Source: Microcoleus sp. GA_180221_E-2-1-MAG-45_12
GTDB taxonomy: Bacteria > Cyanobacteriota > Cyanobacteriia > Cyanobacteriales > JAAUUE01
NCBI GenBank assembly: GCA_020692245.1
Contig: JAIMKT010000027.1
Coordinates: 10,288 to 47,175, forward strand
Reading direction: 5' to 3'
Length of the DNA stretch: 36,888 nt
Notes under the pieces: model-generated
Database searches by the model: none
What the model was told of the DNA's origin: nothing
Seen by the model: the letters and a program-made list of their open reading frames with translations, nothing else
Part shown: piece after piece, positions 25,461 through 34,626 of the stretch
How positions within the stretch are numbered: position 1 is the first letter of the stretch
How the letters are laid out: every line of letters starts with the position of its first letter
Made by a program: the position numbers and the translations under genes

Positions 25461-27068
25461 ATGGTGCAGGCACCCATATCTCCAGTAGTCTTGGTAATTC
25501 TTGATGGTTGGGGCTATCGTGAACAAAGTCAAGCAAACGCGATCGCCATCGCCAAAACTCCAGTCATGACTAGTCTCACTCAGGCTTACCCCAGTACCCT
25601 GATCCAAGCATCGGGGAAAGCAGTGGGCTTGCCAGAGGGACAGATGGGCAACTCCGAAGTTGGGCACTTAAATATTGGGGCGGGTCGAGTAGTTCCTCAA
25701 GAACTGGTGCGGATTTCTGATGCAGTAGAAGACGGCACGATCCTCAAAAATCCCGCCCTGGTGCAGGTCTGCCAAAAAGTTTATGCAGCAGGTAGCAAGC
25801 TCCATCTCATGGGCTTATGTTCTAATGGGGGAGTCCATTCCCATCTTTCTCATCTGTTGGGTTTAATTGACTTAGCCAAATTGCAGGGAATTACCGAGGT
25901 TTGTATTCACGTAATTACCGATGGTAGAGATACGGATCCCAAGGCGGGAATTGAAGCCGTGCAATCGATCGCCGCCCATACCCAAAAAGTTGGAGTTGGT
26001 AAAATTGTCACCGTGAGTGGACGCTACTACGCCATGGATCGGGATCATCGCTGGGATCGGGTACAGTTAGCCTACGAGGCGATGACCAAAGAATTAGCCG
26101 AAGCCGAAAATCTGGGTTTATCTGCTCAAGAGTATGTAACCAAGTGCTATCAGGAAGACCTGACCGATGAATTTATTCTCCCCAAGCGTCTAGCACCGGG
26201 GGCAGTGGCAGCGGAAGATGGGGTGATCTTTTTTAACTTCCGTCCCGATCGAGCCAGAGAACTCACCCAAGTCTTTACCGATCCCAAGTTTTCTGGATTC
26301 CCCAGAGAGCAGATACAACCCCTGCATTTTGCCACCTTCACCCAGTACGACCCTAATCTGCCCGTCGCCGTCGCCTTTCTGCCCCAAGATTTAACAAATA
26401 TCCTTGGCGAAGTAATTGCCAATCACGGCTTAAAACAGTTTCGGACGGCAGAAACCGAAAAATATGCCCACGTCACCTACTTTTTCAATGGGGGTCTAGA
26501 AACGCCCTTACCCGGAGAAGACCGCCATATGGTGCAAAGCCCGATGGTGACTACCTACGATAAGGCTCCGGCTATGTCGGCGGCAGATGTAACTACTGGG
26601 GTGATTGAGGCGATTCAAAAAAAGATTTATTCTCTAATTGTGATTAATTACGCTAACCCAGATATGGTAGGGCATACAGGGAAAATAGAGGCGAGTGTGC
26701 AGGCGATCGAGACGGTCGATCGATGTGTGGGGCAGCTCTTGGAAGCAGTAGTTAAAGCCGGGGGAACCACCCTGATTACCGCAGATCATGGCAATGCAGA
26801 ATACATGGCTGACGAAGCAGGAAATCCTTGGACAGCCCACACCACCAACCCTGTGCCGTTTATTTTGGTGGAAGGAGAAGGGCGGAAAATTCCCGGACAT
26901 GGCAACCAAGTTAGCCTCCGCACCGATGGCAAACTCGCAGATATTGCGCCGACAATTTTGGAACTACTCCAACTGCCTCAACCCCCAGAAATGACCGGAA
27001 CCTCTTTGATTAGCAAATCAGAAATAAATATCCGCCCCAGTCGTACGCCTGTTCGTATCTCTCTCTAG
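25461..27068 (+). CDS. gpmI: 2,3-bisphosphoglycerate-independent phosphoglycerate mutase
   Basis: 535 residues; ATG. A two-domain, metal-dependent enzyme of the alkaline-phosphatase superfamily that interconverts 3- and 2-phosphoglycerate. Motifs: 'VVLVILDGWGYRE' (metal Asp), the phosphoserine loop 'GQMGNSEVGHLNIGAG' with Ser65, 'HVITDGRDTDP', 'GRYYAMDRDHRWDR', 'NYANPDMVGHTG' and 'TTLITADHGNAEYM'. In many cyanobacteria secG follows directly; here the 214 bp downstream contain no secG and the next gene is purD. It is preceded by an AT-rich promoter-like stretch. Confidence 0.97.
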   Translation: MVQAPISPVVLVILDGWGYREQSQANAIAIAKTPVMTSLTQAYPSTLIQASGKAVGLPEGQMGNSEVGHLNIGAGRVVPQELVRISDAVEDGTILKNPALVQVCQKVYAAGSKLHLMGLCSNGGVHSHLSHLLGLIDLAKLQGITEVCIHVITDGRDTDPKAGIEAVQSIAAHTQKVGVGKIVTVSGRYYAMDRDHRWDRVQLAYEAMTKELAEAENLGLSAQEYVTKCYQEDLTDEFILPKRLAPGAVAAEDGVIFFNFRPDRARELTQVFTDPKFSGFPREQIQPLHFATFTQYDPNLPVAVAFLPQDLTNILGEVIANHGLKQFRTAETEKYAHVTYFFNGGLETPLPGEDRHMVQSPMVTTYDKAPAMSAADVTTGVIEAIQKKIYSLIVINYANPDMVGHTGKIEASVQAIETVDRCVGQLLEAVVKAGGTTLITADHGNAEYMADEAGNPWTAHTTNPVPFILVEGEGRKIPGHGNQVSLRTDGKLADIAPTILELLQLPQPPEMTGTSLISKSEINIRPSRTPVRISL

Positions 27069-27282
27069 GCTAGAAACCACCTCTAGGGTAAGATACTTTA
27101 GGAGGAATTGCTGAGATTAAGTAATTTTTCTTTGACAAGAAGTGAGGTTTTAATAGTTACTTTTGCAGTCATAAACAGGAGATTATTAATTATAAATAAT
27201 TTTCCTTGTGTAAAGCTGTGTATTTACCTAGAATTAACCTTAGCAACATCTCAAGTTATGTCATAATTTTTGGTCAAATCAA

Positions 27283-28686
27283 GTGAAAGTTTTAGTCGTA
27301 GGTAATGGAGGTCGGGAACATGCGATCGCATGGAAACTGCTGCAATCTCCCAAGGTAGAAAAGGTTTTTTGTATTCCGGGCAATGGCGGTACTGCAACTT
27401 TACCCGGTTGTCAGAATATGTCCCTTCAGGTGGATGATTTTGAGGGGATTGCCACTATTGCTTCCGTGCAAGGAGTCGCCCTGGTGGTGGTTGGTCCAGA
27501 AGCACCCTTAGCTGGGGGGATAGTGGATTTTCTCCGGTATCGTCACGGCCATATCCCTGTGTTTGGACCGACAAAGGAAGGAGCGCAAATCGAGTCTAGT
27601 AAGCTCTGGGCAAAGGAACTCATGCACCGAGCGGGAGTACGCACAGCTAAGGCAGTAGAGTTTACGGAACTTGAGGCGGCGTTAAATTATCTAGAACAGC
27701 AACCACTGCCGATCGTAATCAAAGCGGATGGTTTAGCAGCAGGTAAAGGTGTAACGGTGGCAACCACTCTCCCAGAGGCGATGGAAGCTGTCCAATATCT
27801 CTTTAAACAGAGATTTACCAAAATCTTGATTGAGGAATTTGTTACTGGTCAAGAAGTTTCTATTCTTGCTCTGACGGATGGCTCGATCGTCCGACCTTTA
27901 CTCCCAGCCTGTGACCACAAAAGAATTGGGGAAGGTGATACTGGAGAAAATACTGGCGGCATGGGGGTTTATGCTCCTGCTCCCTGGGTGACTCCAGAGT
28001 TAATGGCAAAAATTGAAGCGGAAGTTCTCCAGCCAACGGTGAATACTCTGCGAGAACAGGAGATTACTTACCAAGGAGTGTTGTATGCCGGGCTGATGAT
28101 TACGGAAGCTGGGGAACCTATAGTTTTAGAGTTTAACTGTCGGTTTGGGGATCCGGAAACCCAAGCAATCCTGCCCCTGTTAGAAACTCCCTTAGTAGAT
28201 TTGTTAATCGCCTGTACTGAGGGAAATTTGGCAAAGTTTCCAGTCCTAGATTGGCTACCGGGATCAGCGGTGTGCGTGGTTGCTTCGGCAGCAGGCTATC
28301 CGGGGAAATTTCAACGAGGGGATGAAATCACTGGGCTTTCGGAAGCCAAGGAAAAGGGCGCGCAGGTATTCCAAGCAGGGACAACTTTGAATCATCAAAA
28401 GAAATTGTTAACCGATGGGGGACGGGTTCTTAGTGTGACGGGGCTAGGCGTGAACTTGGCTGAGGCGATCGAGCAAGCCTACGCTGGGCTGGCAGTGATC
28501 AATTTTCCGGGGATGTACTATCGGCGAGATATTGCTGGAAGAGTGATCCCGCCGGAGGTTGGTAATCCCCAAGATATTACGCCATCTGATCTAGAATCTA
28601 ATCTAGAACCCGAACTAGATGCCCCAGAAGTTCCTCCTGAAGCTGAACCATTACCTGAAAATGCCCAGCAGACAGATTTAACCTAA
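27283..28686 (+). CDS. purD: Phosphoribosylamine-glycine ligase (GAR synthetase)
   Basis: 467 residues; GTG start, where the family's conserved N-terminus begins ('MKVLVVGNGGREHAIAW'). An ATP-grasp enzyme of purine synthesis that joins glycine to 5-phosphoribosylamine. Visible motifs: 'VVVGPEAPLAGGIVD', 'IVIKADGLAAGKGV', 'GENTGGMGVYAPAP' and 'VLEFNCRFGDPETQ'. The usual protein ends near 'YRRDIAGR'; here about 50 further residues follow, rich in Glu and Pro, probably disordered. This tail is not needed for the fold. Confidence 0.97.
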   Translation: MKVLVVGNGGREHAIAWKLLQSPKVEKVFCIPGNGGTATLPGCQNMSLQVDDFEGIATIASVQGVALVVVGPEAPLAGGIVDFLRYRHGHIPVFGPTKEGAQIESSKLWAKELMHRAGVRTAKAVEFTELEAALNYLEQQPLPIVIKADGLAAGKGVTVATTLPEAMEAVQYLFKQRFTKILIEEFVTGQEVSILALTDGSIVRPLLPACDHKRIGEGDTGENTGGMGVYAPAPWVTPELMAKIEAEVLQPTVNTLREQEITYQGVLYAGLMITEAGEPIVLEFNCRFGDPETQAILPLLETPLVDLLIACTEGNLAKFPVLDWLPGSAVCVVASAAGYPGKFQRGDEITGLSEAKEKGAQVFQAGTTLNHQKKLLTDGGRVLSVTGLGVNLAEAIEQAYAGLAVINFPGMYYRRDIAGRVIPPEVGNPQDITPSDLESNLEPELDAPEVPPEAEPLPENAQQTDLT

Positions 28687-28792
28687 TCTCAATCTCTGGA
28701 GCCATTACTATAAAGTTTGGGGCGATCGCTCTATTTTCTGAGCCAGATTTGCTAAATTGAATACAAACATTAAATTTTAGAAGCTAGAACTA

Positions 28793-29065
28793 ATGGTAAA
28801 TATTGTGCAAATAGGGGAGATGGGAACTGAGTTATCAGCAATAGTACAGGAAGTGAGCGATCGCCAAACCCAAATTGTCATCGAGTCGGCGGGTAAGCCT
28901 GTGGTAGCAGTGGTTCCCTATGGTTATTTAATGAATTTGCTTGAGGCATTGGAGGATACGATCGATAGTGCATTACTAAAAAATGCTGTTGAGAGTAATG
29001 ATAGATTTTTCAGCTTTGAGGAAGTAATTGAGGCACATAACCAAGCTCATAATGTAGAGGTGTGA
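28793..29065 (+). CDS. Phd/YefM-type antitoxin, without adjacent toxin
   Basis: 90 residues; ATG. The N-terminal two thirds follow the Phd/YefM pattern: 'ELSAIVQEVSDRQTQIVI', then 'GKPVVAVVPYGYLMNLLEAL', followed by an acidic C-terminal tail that in this family wraps the toxin. Such proteins bind DNA as dimers, repress their own promoter and neutralise a RelE/ParE or Doc toxin. No toxin gene follows: the next gene, 99 bp on, is a DNA methyltransferase. It may be an orphan or work with a distant toxin. Confidence 0.75.
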   Translation: MVNIVQIGEMGTELSAIVQEVSDRQTQIVIESAGKPVVAVVPYGYLMNLLEALEDTIDSALLKNAVESNDRFFSFEEVIEAHNQAHNVEV

Positions 29066-29164
29066 GTAGAGAATTATAGATATTAATTTTGTGATTTTTG
29101 TGAAATTGGCATGGAATCAGATTAAGATATAAACCAAAATATTACCCCCAGATATATTAAGTCT

Positions 29165-30799
29165 ATGCCTAATCAACTTTTCTATGGCGACAATCTTGAA
29201 GTTTTGCGGCGACACATCAAGGATGAATCGGTAGATTTGTGTTACATTGATCCACCTTTTAACTCGAAGCGCAACTACAACCAGATTTATAACAACGTCG
29301 GCAAAGAAGATCAGGCCCAGGCTCAGGCTTTTATTGATACATGGACTTGGGATGATTATGCTAATCAGGGTTTAGAAGAAATTCAAACTAATTATTTGGG
29401 TCGTTTTACTGCTCAAAGTATTGATCTAATTTCTGGCTTAGTTAAGGTTTTAGGTAAGGGCAGTTTACTAGCTTATCTTGTGAGTATGACTTTACGAGTT
29501 GCTGAAATTTATCGAGTCTTAAAACCTACAGGAAGTTTTTATTTACATTGCGATCCCAGTGCTTCTCATTACTTAAAAATTATCATTGATGCTATTTTTT
29601 GCGCTCAAGGTGGAAATTATTTGAGTGAAATTATTTGGAAAAGAACATCAAGTCACAGTGATTCTAATAAATATGGGCGTGTTCATGATGTAATTCTTTA
29701 CTATAGTAAGAACTCTAAGGTTAATTGGAATGAGCAATATCAATCTTATGATCAGAAATACATAGATCAGTACTATAAGTATAGTGATCCTGATGGTCGT
29801 AAGTTCATGTCTGGAGACATAGGAGCAGCAGGATTATCTGGTGGTGGATATGAATATGAATGGAACAACATAAGAAGAGTTTGGCGTGTCCCCGAAAGTA
29901 CTATGCAGAGGCTTGATAGTGAAAATCGCATCTACTATACAAAGAATGGATTCCCCAGAATGAAAAGGTATTTAGATGAAATGCAGGGATTACCAATACA
30001 AGATACCTGGACGGATATTGAAGCATTAAGATCGTGGCATAGTGAGAAATTAGGTTATCCAACACAAAAACCAGAAGCATTGTTAGAAAGAATCATCAAG
30101 GCAAGTTCTAATGAAGGTGATGTAGTGCTTGATGCTTATTGTGGTTGTGGAACTACGGTGGCAGTTTCTCAGAGGTTGGATCGGCAGTGGATTGGGATTG
30201 ATATTACCTATCAAAGTATTAGTTTAATTTTGAAAAGATTAGAAGATGCTTTTGGTCAAGGGGTGTTAGAAAATATTGTCTTAAACGGCATTCCTAAAGA
30301 TATGAACTCTGCTGTAGCTCTGGCGAACAAGCGGGACGATCGAACTCGGAAAGAGTTTGAGAAATGGGCAGTACTTACCTATTCTAATAACCGAGCTGTT
30401 ATCAATCAGAAAAAAGGTGCAGATAAAGGAATTGATGGGATTGCCTACTTTCGGAGTGAAAAAGACGATCCAGAAAAGATTATTTTACAGGTGAAATCTG
30501 GCAAGGTTTCCTCTAGAGATATTCGAGATTTGCAAGGTACAATGACCCGTGAAAATGCAGTTTTGGGTATATTTATTACTCTAGAAAAACCCACTAGAGA
30601 CATGATCAAAGAAGCCAAAGAAGCAGGAATTTATCGTAGTCAATACATGAGTAATCCGGTGGATAAAATTCGGATTGTGACTATCCAAGAAATTATCGAA
30701 GATCAAAAACGCCTTGATATTTTATTGGCTTTAGAAGTTTTGAAATCTGCGGAAAAACAAATGGAGGTTAGACAAGTTACATTAGATTTAGATTCCTAG
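29165..30799 (+). CDS. Beta-class DNA methyltransferase fused to an Mrr-like nuclease domain
   Basis: 544 residues; ATG. The N-terminal 370 residues form a beta-class (type III Mod-like) amino-methyltransferase: motif IV DPPF at residues 29-32 comes first, then 'FYLHCDPSASHYLKII', 'YPTQKPEALLERII', and the SAM-binding motif I 'VLDAYCGCGTTVAV' from residue 321. After 'RDDRTRKEFEKWAV' a second domain begins that resembles Mrr-type PD-(D/E)xK nucleases: Asp424 in 'ADKGIDGIAYF' and Gln442-x-Lys444 in 'IILQVKSGKVSSRDI'. The Q-x-K form is used by some Mrr relatives. The chain could therefore methylate and cut DNA; whether the nuclease is active is unknown. No separate Res or specificity gene is present. 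It sits in a small defence/toxin-antitoxin island. Confidence 0.85.
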   Translation: MPNQLFYGDNLEVLRRHIKDESVDLCYIDPPFNSKRNYNQIYNNVGKEDQAQAQAFIDTWTWDDYANQGLEEIQTNYLGRFTAQSIDLISGLVKVLGKGSLLAYLVSMTLRVAEIYRVLKPTGSFYLHCDPSASHYLKIIIDAIFCAQGGNYLSEIIWKRTSSHSDSNKYGRVHDVILYYSKNSKVNWNEQYQSYDQKYIDQYYKYSDPDGRKFMSGDIGAAGLSGGGYEYEWNNIRRVWRVPESTMQRLDSENRIYYTKNGFPRMKRYLDEMQGLPIQDTWTDIEALRSWHSEKLGYPTQKPEALLERIIKASSNEGDVVLDAYCGCGTTVAVSQRLDRQWIGIDITYQSISLILKRLEDAFGQGVLENIVLNGIPKDMNSAVALANKRDDRTRKEFEKWAVLTYSNNRAVINQKKGADKGIDGIAYFRSEKDDPEKIILQVKSGKVSSRDIRDLQGTMTRENAVLGIFITLEKPTRDMIKEAKEAGIYRSQYMSNPVDKIRIVTIQEIIEDQKRLDILLALEVLKSAEKQMEVRQVTLDLDS

Positions 30800-30947
30800 G
30801 GAAGAGTCACCGGAGTTTTTGCGGGGGAAACAACAGGCGAAGATGGAGGCGATCGAGCATTTACGGTCTTTTAGCTTAAACGATGAACAAATAATGCAAT
30901 GTTTAGACCTAACCCTAGAGGAACTTCAACAAATAAATTTGCAATAA
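30792..30947 (+). pseudogene. C-terminal remnant of an Rpn/PD-(D/E)xK-type gene
   Basis: An open frame without a good start ends at TAA 30945-30947. It reads 'EESPEFLRGKQQAKMEAIEH' and then 'SFSLNDEQIMQCLDLTLEEL'. This is the tail pattern of cyanobacterial Rpn-family (recombination-promoting nuclease) and related proteins, where a G-K repeat is followed by '.L..EQIA..L.L....V'. The first ATG is at 30843 (34 codons). The body of the gene is missing; the methyltransferase gene takes its place. Confidence 0.55.
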
Positions 30948-30985
30948 TATACAGGATTACATAAAACCCATTGTCAGGCTAAAAT

Positions 30986-31279
30986 ATGACTCCACAACTC
31001 ACCGATGCGATCGCAGCGATCAAAACCCTCTCACCCCTAGAGCGTCAACAACTAGTACAAATTCTCATCCAAAGTGATTCAGACTTAAACTCTCAAACCG
31101 ACCTTAAAAACCTCAGTAACCAGTTTTTGCAAGGTATCTCCCTTACCCAGCTACTAGCCATCAAAACTCCCCCAACTATTGATAACATCAAAGATATTTC
31201 CACTAACTGTTGGCCGCCAGAAGACTCTATTGAAGATTTCCTAGCCTTTCTGAAACAGCAACGCCAAGGGGTAAACTAG
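30986..31279 (+). CDS. Putative antitoxin of a VapC-like pair
   Basis: 97 residues; ATG. It begins 'TPQLTDAIAAIKTLSPLERQ', a helical opening shared by small cyanobacterial antitoxin-like proteins, and ends with an acidic/aromatic 'WPPEDSIEDFLAFLKQQRQG', which may contact the toxin. No known DNA-binding fold is evident. The assignment rests mainly on position: it ends 10 bp before a PIN-domain gene on the same strand. Confidence 0.65.
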   Translation: MTPQLTDAIAAIKTLSPLERQQLVQILIQSDSDLNSQTDLKNLSNQFLQGISLTQLLAIKTPPTIDNIKDISTNCWPPEDSIEDFLAFLKQQRQGVN

Positions 31280-31289
31280 ATAAATACCC

Positions 31290-31691
31290 ATGAGTCTTTT
31301 CCTAATTGATACTGATATTGCCTCTTTCATTTTCAAAGGGAGCAATTATGCTGACCCATACCTACCAATTCTTAATGGTCAGGAATTAGCTCTGTCATTT
31401 ATGACCGTTGCAGAATTATTTCAGTGGGCAATCTTGCGGCAGTGGGGCGATCTTCGTTTTGCAGAGCTAGAAAAATACCTGTCAAATTACCTGATTGTTC
31501 CGGTCGATCAACCTCTTTGTCGAGCATGGGCGCAGGTACGATCCAATTGCCAAAGCGCAGGACGAATTATTTCTCCCCAAGATGCTTGGATTGCAGCAAC
31601 AGCAATACGCTATGACTTACCGCTAGTAACTCACAACGTCAAAGATTTTTTAGGAGTTCCCAATTTACAACTCATCACCCCTTCACCCTAA
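31290..31691 (+). CDS. PIN-domain RNase toxin (VapC family)
   Basis: 133 residues; ATG. PIN-domain acidic residues are in place: Asp7 and Asp9 in 'LFLIDTDIASFIF', Glu in 'SFMTVAELFQWAI', Asp in 'ISPQDAWIAATAIRYDLPLV', and 'THNVKDFLGVPNL' near the C-terminus. VapC proteins are magnesium-dependent RNases that cleave tRNA or rRNA and are held by their antitoxin. It forms a pair with the preceding small gene and ends 12 bp before the O-methyltransferase gene. Confidence 0.9.
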   Translation: MSLFLIDTDIASFIFKGSNYADPYLPILNGQELALSFMTVAELFQWAILRQWGDLRFAELEKYLSNYLIVPVDQPLCRAWAQVRSNCQSAGRIISPQDAWIAATAIRYDLPLVTHNVKDFLGVPNLQLITPSP

Positions 31692-31703
31692 AACCTAAAT
31701 AAT

Positions 31704-32360
31704 ATGAAAACGCTGAATTTGACCGATCGACTCTATGAATATCTCCTCTCAGTTTCCCTCCGGGAGCCAGAAATTCTCCAAGAACTCCAGGCCGAAACAG
31801 CACCTTTGACCGGGAGTGGGATGCAAATTTCTCCAGATCAGGGAGCTTTTATGGCGTTGTTGGTGCAACTGATGGGAGCCAAGAAAACCTTAGAAATTGG
31901 GGTATTCACAGGTTATAGTTCCCTTGCTGTTGCCCTCGCCCTGCCCCCCGATGGCAAAATCACCGCCTGTGATGTCAGCCCCCATCATGGAGAAATGGCT
32001 CAACGCTACTGGCAAAAAGCTGGAGTGAGAGAAAAAATTGATTTCCACCTTGCCCCCGCCCTAGAAACCCTCGATCGCCTCCTAGCCACTGGAGCCGAAG
32101 GAACCTACGATTTTGTGTTCATTGATGCGGATAAAAGAAATTACGATAATTATTACGAAAAGTCTTTGCAATTAGTGCGATCGGGGGGGCTGATTGCCAT
32201 TGATAACGTCCTCTGGGGGGGCAGTGTGGCAGACCCAACCATCCAAGACCATGACACCGTAGCCATTCGGCAACTCAACACGAAATTACAGGGGGACGAT
32301 CGCATCACCTTGAGCCTATTGTCGATCGCCGACGGCTTGACCCTCGCCCTCAAACGTTAG
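31704..32360 (+). CDS. SAM-dependent O-methyltransferase (caffeoyl-CoA OMT-like)
   Basis: 218 residues; ATG. A cation-dependent O-methyltransferase of the type-3 group. It has 'KKTLEIGVFTGYSSLAVALA' (SAM motif I), 'ITACDVSPHHGEMAQRYW', the metal-binding 'DFVFIDADKRNYDNYYEKS' and 'GGLIAIDNVLWGGSVADP'. Such enzymes methylate catechol-like compounds; the natural substrate in cyanobacteria is usually unknown. It follows the PIN gene closely, though a functional link is unlikely. Confidence 0.92.
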   Translation: MKTLNLTDRLYEYLLSVSLREPEILQELQAETAPLTGSGMQISPDQGAFMALLVQLMGAKKTLEIGVFTGYSSLAVALALPPDGKITACDVSPHHGEMAQRYWQKAGVREKIDFHLAPALETLDRLLATGAEGTYDFVFIDADKRNYDNYYEKSLQLVRSGGLIAIDNVLWGGSVADPTIQDHDTVAIRQLNTKLQGDDRITLSLLSIADGLTLALKR

Positions 32361-32491
32361 ATTTTAATTGAGTTTAACTTTCTGGTTTTCTCTCTTGTTT
32401 TCTTTCGGAGCCGGGATCATGACAAAAAATACCCTAAAATAGCTGTGAGCGAGTAAAACTATTCTCCTCGCCTGAAGATGTAATCTTAGCT

Positions 32492-34552
32492 ATGCAAAAA
32501 ATCAAAGCCCTGATCGACCATTGGTGGTCTGAATTTACGCTCCAAACTAGATTAATGGCGGCAGCAACTCTCTGTGTGTCCCTAGTCATGAGTGGGTTAA
32601 CTTTTTGGGCAGTGAATACAATTCAGCAGGATGCCCGATTCAACGATACTCGGTTTGGCAGAGACTTGGGATTGCTCCTTGCCGCCAACGTGGCTCCCCA
32701 AGTGGCAGATAATAACCTAACGGAGGTAGCCCAGTTTTCTCGCCGCTTCTACGACAGCACCTCCAGCGTGCGCTACATGCTCTATGCAGACGAAGGGGGA
32801 AATATTTTCCTAGGCATCCCTTTTTCGGAAACTCCCATTCGTAATTCCCTAACGATTCAGCGCAAAATTCAACTCCCCGAAGAATACACCCAGAGCGTGG
32901 CAGCGGCGGATTTCACTTCTTCCCCCCTCGTCCGCCAACACCTCACTCCCAACGGCGAAATTACTGATGTCTTTGTCCCCCTTGTCCATGAGGGCAAATA
33001 TCTGGGCGTGTTAGCGATCGGCATTAACCCCAACCCGATTATTGTGGCTTCTTCAAACCTAACTAGAGATGTGACGATCGCTGTATTTATTACCATCTGG
33101 GTCATGGTGATCCTAGGGGCAGTGTTCAACGCTTTAACCATTACTCAACCCATCAAGGAATTACTCTTTGGAGTGAAAAATATTGCGGCGGGAAACTTTC
33201 AACAAAGAATTGATTTACCCCTTGGTGGCGAGTTGGGGGAATTAATTTCTAACTTCAATGAAATGGCAGAAAAACTCTCCCGGTATGCCGAACAAAATAT
33301 TGAAGAATTGACCTCAGAAAAAGCCAAGCTAGAAACCCTCGTTTCCACGATCGCCGACGGAGCAGTGCTGATTGATACGAATCTCCAAGTAATTTTAGCA
33401 AACCCCACCGCCCAAAAAATCCTCGGTTGGGAAGGGGTGAATCCCATTGGCGAGAATGTCCTCCATTACCTCCCCGCCGATATTACGGTCAAACTCACCC
33501 GTCCTTTGTATCAGATTATTAATAACAAAGTCCCTGATCATTTCCCTGATCTAGAAAGTAATGAAAGTGATGAATTTCGCTTAACTTTAACTCAACCTGT
33601 GAGCCGTACCGTAAGGATTCTTTTAACTAGGGTTTTGGATCAATATCGAGAAACTGTCAAGGGGATTGCTATCACCATTCAAGATATTACGAGGGAGGTG
33701 GAATTAAACGAAGCTAAAAGCCAATTTATTAGTAATGTTTCCCATGAATTAAGAACCCCCTTATTTAATATTAAATCCTTTATTGAAACCCTCCATGAGT
33801 ACGGTGATGATTTGACGGAAGCAGAGCGCCGAGAATTTTTAGATACAGCTAACCGAGAGACTGATCGCCTAACTCGCCTCGTGAATGATGTCCTTGATCT
33901 TTCTAAGCTAGAATCTTGCCGAATTTACAACCTAGAAGCCGTGGATATTGTCCTGCCCATTGAGCAGACCCTGAGAACCTATCAGCTTAATGCCCGGGAT
34001 AAGGGCATCGAACTCAAACAGGAAGTGATGCCCAACCTACCCCCAGTGAAGGGACACTACGATCTGTTGTTGCAGGTATTTGCCAACTTAGTGGGGAATG
34101 CCTTGAAATTTACATTAGATCGGGGACAGGTTACTATCCGAGCCTACTTGCTAGAACCCGGACAGGTCAATGAAGGCGAACACTGCCCTCTAGTTTCCCG
34201 TCATTCCTTCCCCAATCAAGCCCAGAATCCGGTGGTGAGAATAGAAGTTGCCGATACAGGGATTGGCATTGATCAAGAAGATCAAAAGGCTATTTTCGAT
34301 CGCTTCTTTCGGGTAGAAAATCGGGTGCATACCCTCGAAGGCACGGGGCTGGGTTTGTCGATCGTCCGCAATATTATTGATAAACACCACACTAAAATTT
34401 ATCTAGTTAGTGAAGTGGGAGTTGGTACAACTTTTTGGTTTGATCTAGAAATATATCAAGAAGAGTCTCTCCAAGTTTCTCCATCTCCAGAAGAATTTCC
34501 TCAAGTTTCTCTATCCCCAGAAGTGCCTTTAGAAAGTCTTTCTTTAAAGTGA
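32492..34552 (+). CDS. nblS: Membrane sensor histidine kinase of the NblS/Hik33 (DspA) type
   Basis: 686 residues; ATG. Domain order: transmembrane helix (about residues 20-45), periplasmic sensor domain (about 46-190), second transmembrane helix (about 193-218), HAMP ('ITQPIKELLFGVKNIAAGNF'), PAS ('ADGAVLIDTNLQVILANPTA'), HisKA with His418 in 'NVSHELRTPLFNIKSF', and HATPase with 'FANLVGNALKFT', 'DTGIGIDQED' and 'EGTGLGLSIVRN'. This order and the PAS and H-box sequences match NblS/Hik33, an essential kinase that responds to high light, cold, osmotic and redox stress and acts through RpaB on photosynthesis genes. The C-terminus carries a duplicated ten-residue, Pro/Ser-rich segment ('QVSPSPEEFP', 'QVSLSPEVPL'). 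The stop codon lies in the first unit of a 14-bp repeat. Confidence 0.92.
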   Translation: MQKIKALIDHWWSEFTLQTRLMAAATLCVSLVMSGLTFWAVNTIQQDARFNDTRFGRDLGLLLAANVAPQVADNNLTEVAQFSRRFYDSTSSVRYMLYADEGGNIFLGIPFSETPIRNSLTIQRKIQLPEEYTQSVAAADFTSSPLVRQHLTPNGEITDVFVPLVHEGKYLGVLAIGINPNPIIVASSNLTRDVTIAVFITIWVMVILGAVFNALTITQPIKELLFGVKNIAAGNFQQRIDLPLGGELGELISNFNEMAEKLSRYAEQNIEELTSEKAKLETLVSTIADGAVLIDTNLQVILANPTAQKILGWEGVNPIGENVLHYLPADITVKLTRPLYQIINNKVPDHFPDLESNESDEFRLTLTQPVSRTVRILLTRVLDQYRETVKGIAITIQDITREVELNEAKSQFISNVSHELRTPLFNIKSFIETLHEYGDDLTEAERREFLDTANRETDRLTRLVNDVLDLSKLESCRIYNLEAVDIVLPIEQTLRTYQLNARDKGIELKQEVMPNLPPVKGHYDLLLQVFANLVGNALKFTLDRGQVTIRAYLLEPGQVNEGEHCPLVSRHSFPNQAQNPVVRIEVADTGIGIDQEDQKAIFDRFFRVENRVHTLEGTGLGLSIVRNIIDKHHTKIYLVSEVGVGTTFWFDLEIYQEESLQVSPSPEEFPQVSLSPEVPLESLSLK

Positions 34553-34610
34553 AAAGTAGAAAGTGAAAAGTAGAAAGCGAAAAGTAGAAAGCGAAAAGTA
34601 GAAAGTGAAA
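34549..34610 (+). repeat. 14-bp tandem repeat G(T/C)GAAAAGTAGAAA, 4.4 units
   Basis: Units start at 34549, 34563, 34577 and 34591, with a partial unit at 34605. The first two have GTG and the next two GCG. The stop codon of the preceding kinase gene (34550-34552) is inside unit 1. The block ends 16 bp before the ABC transporter start, and purine-rich GAAA/AGAAA runs make up its sequence. Confidence 0.9.
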
Positions 34611-34626
34611 TTAAATAATATTTTTT

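Noticed and set aside
27069-27282. secG expected after gpmI
   Set aside because: No frame in the gap encodes a two-helix SecG-like protein.
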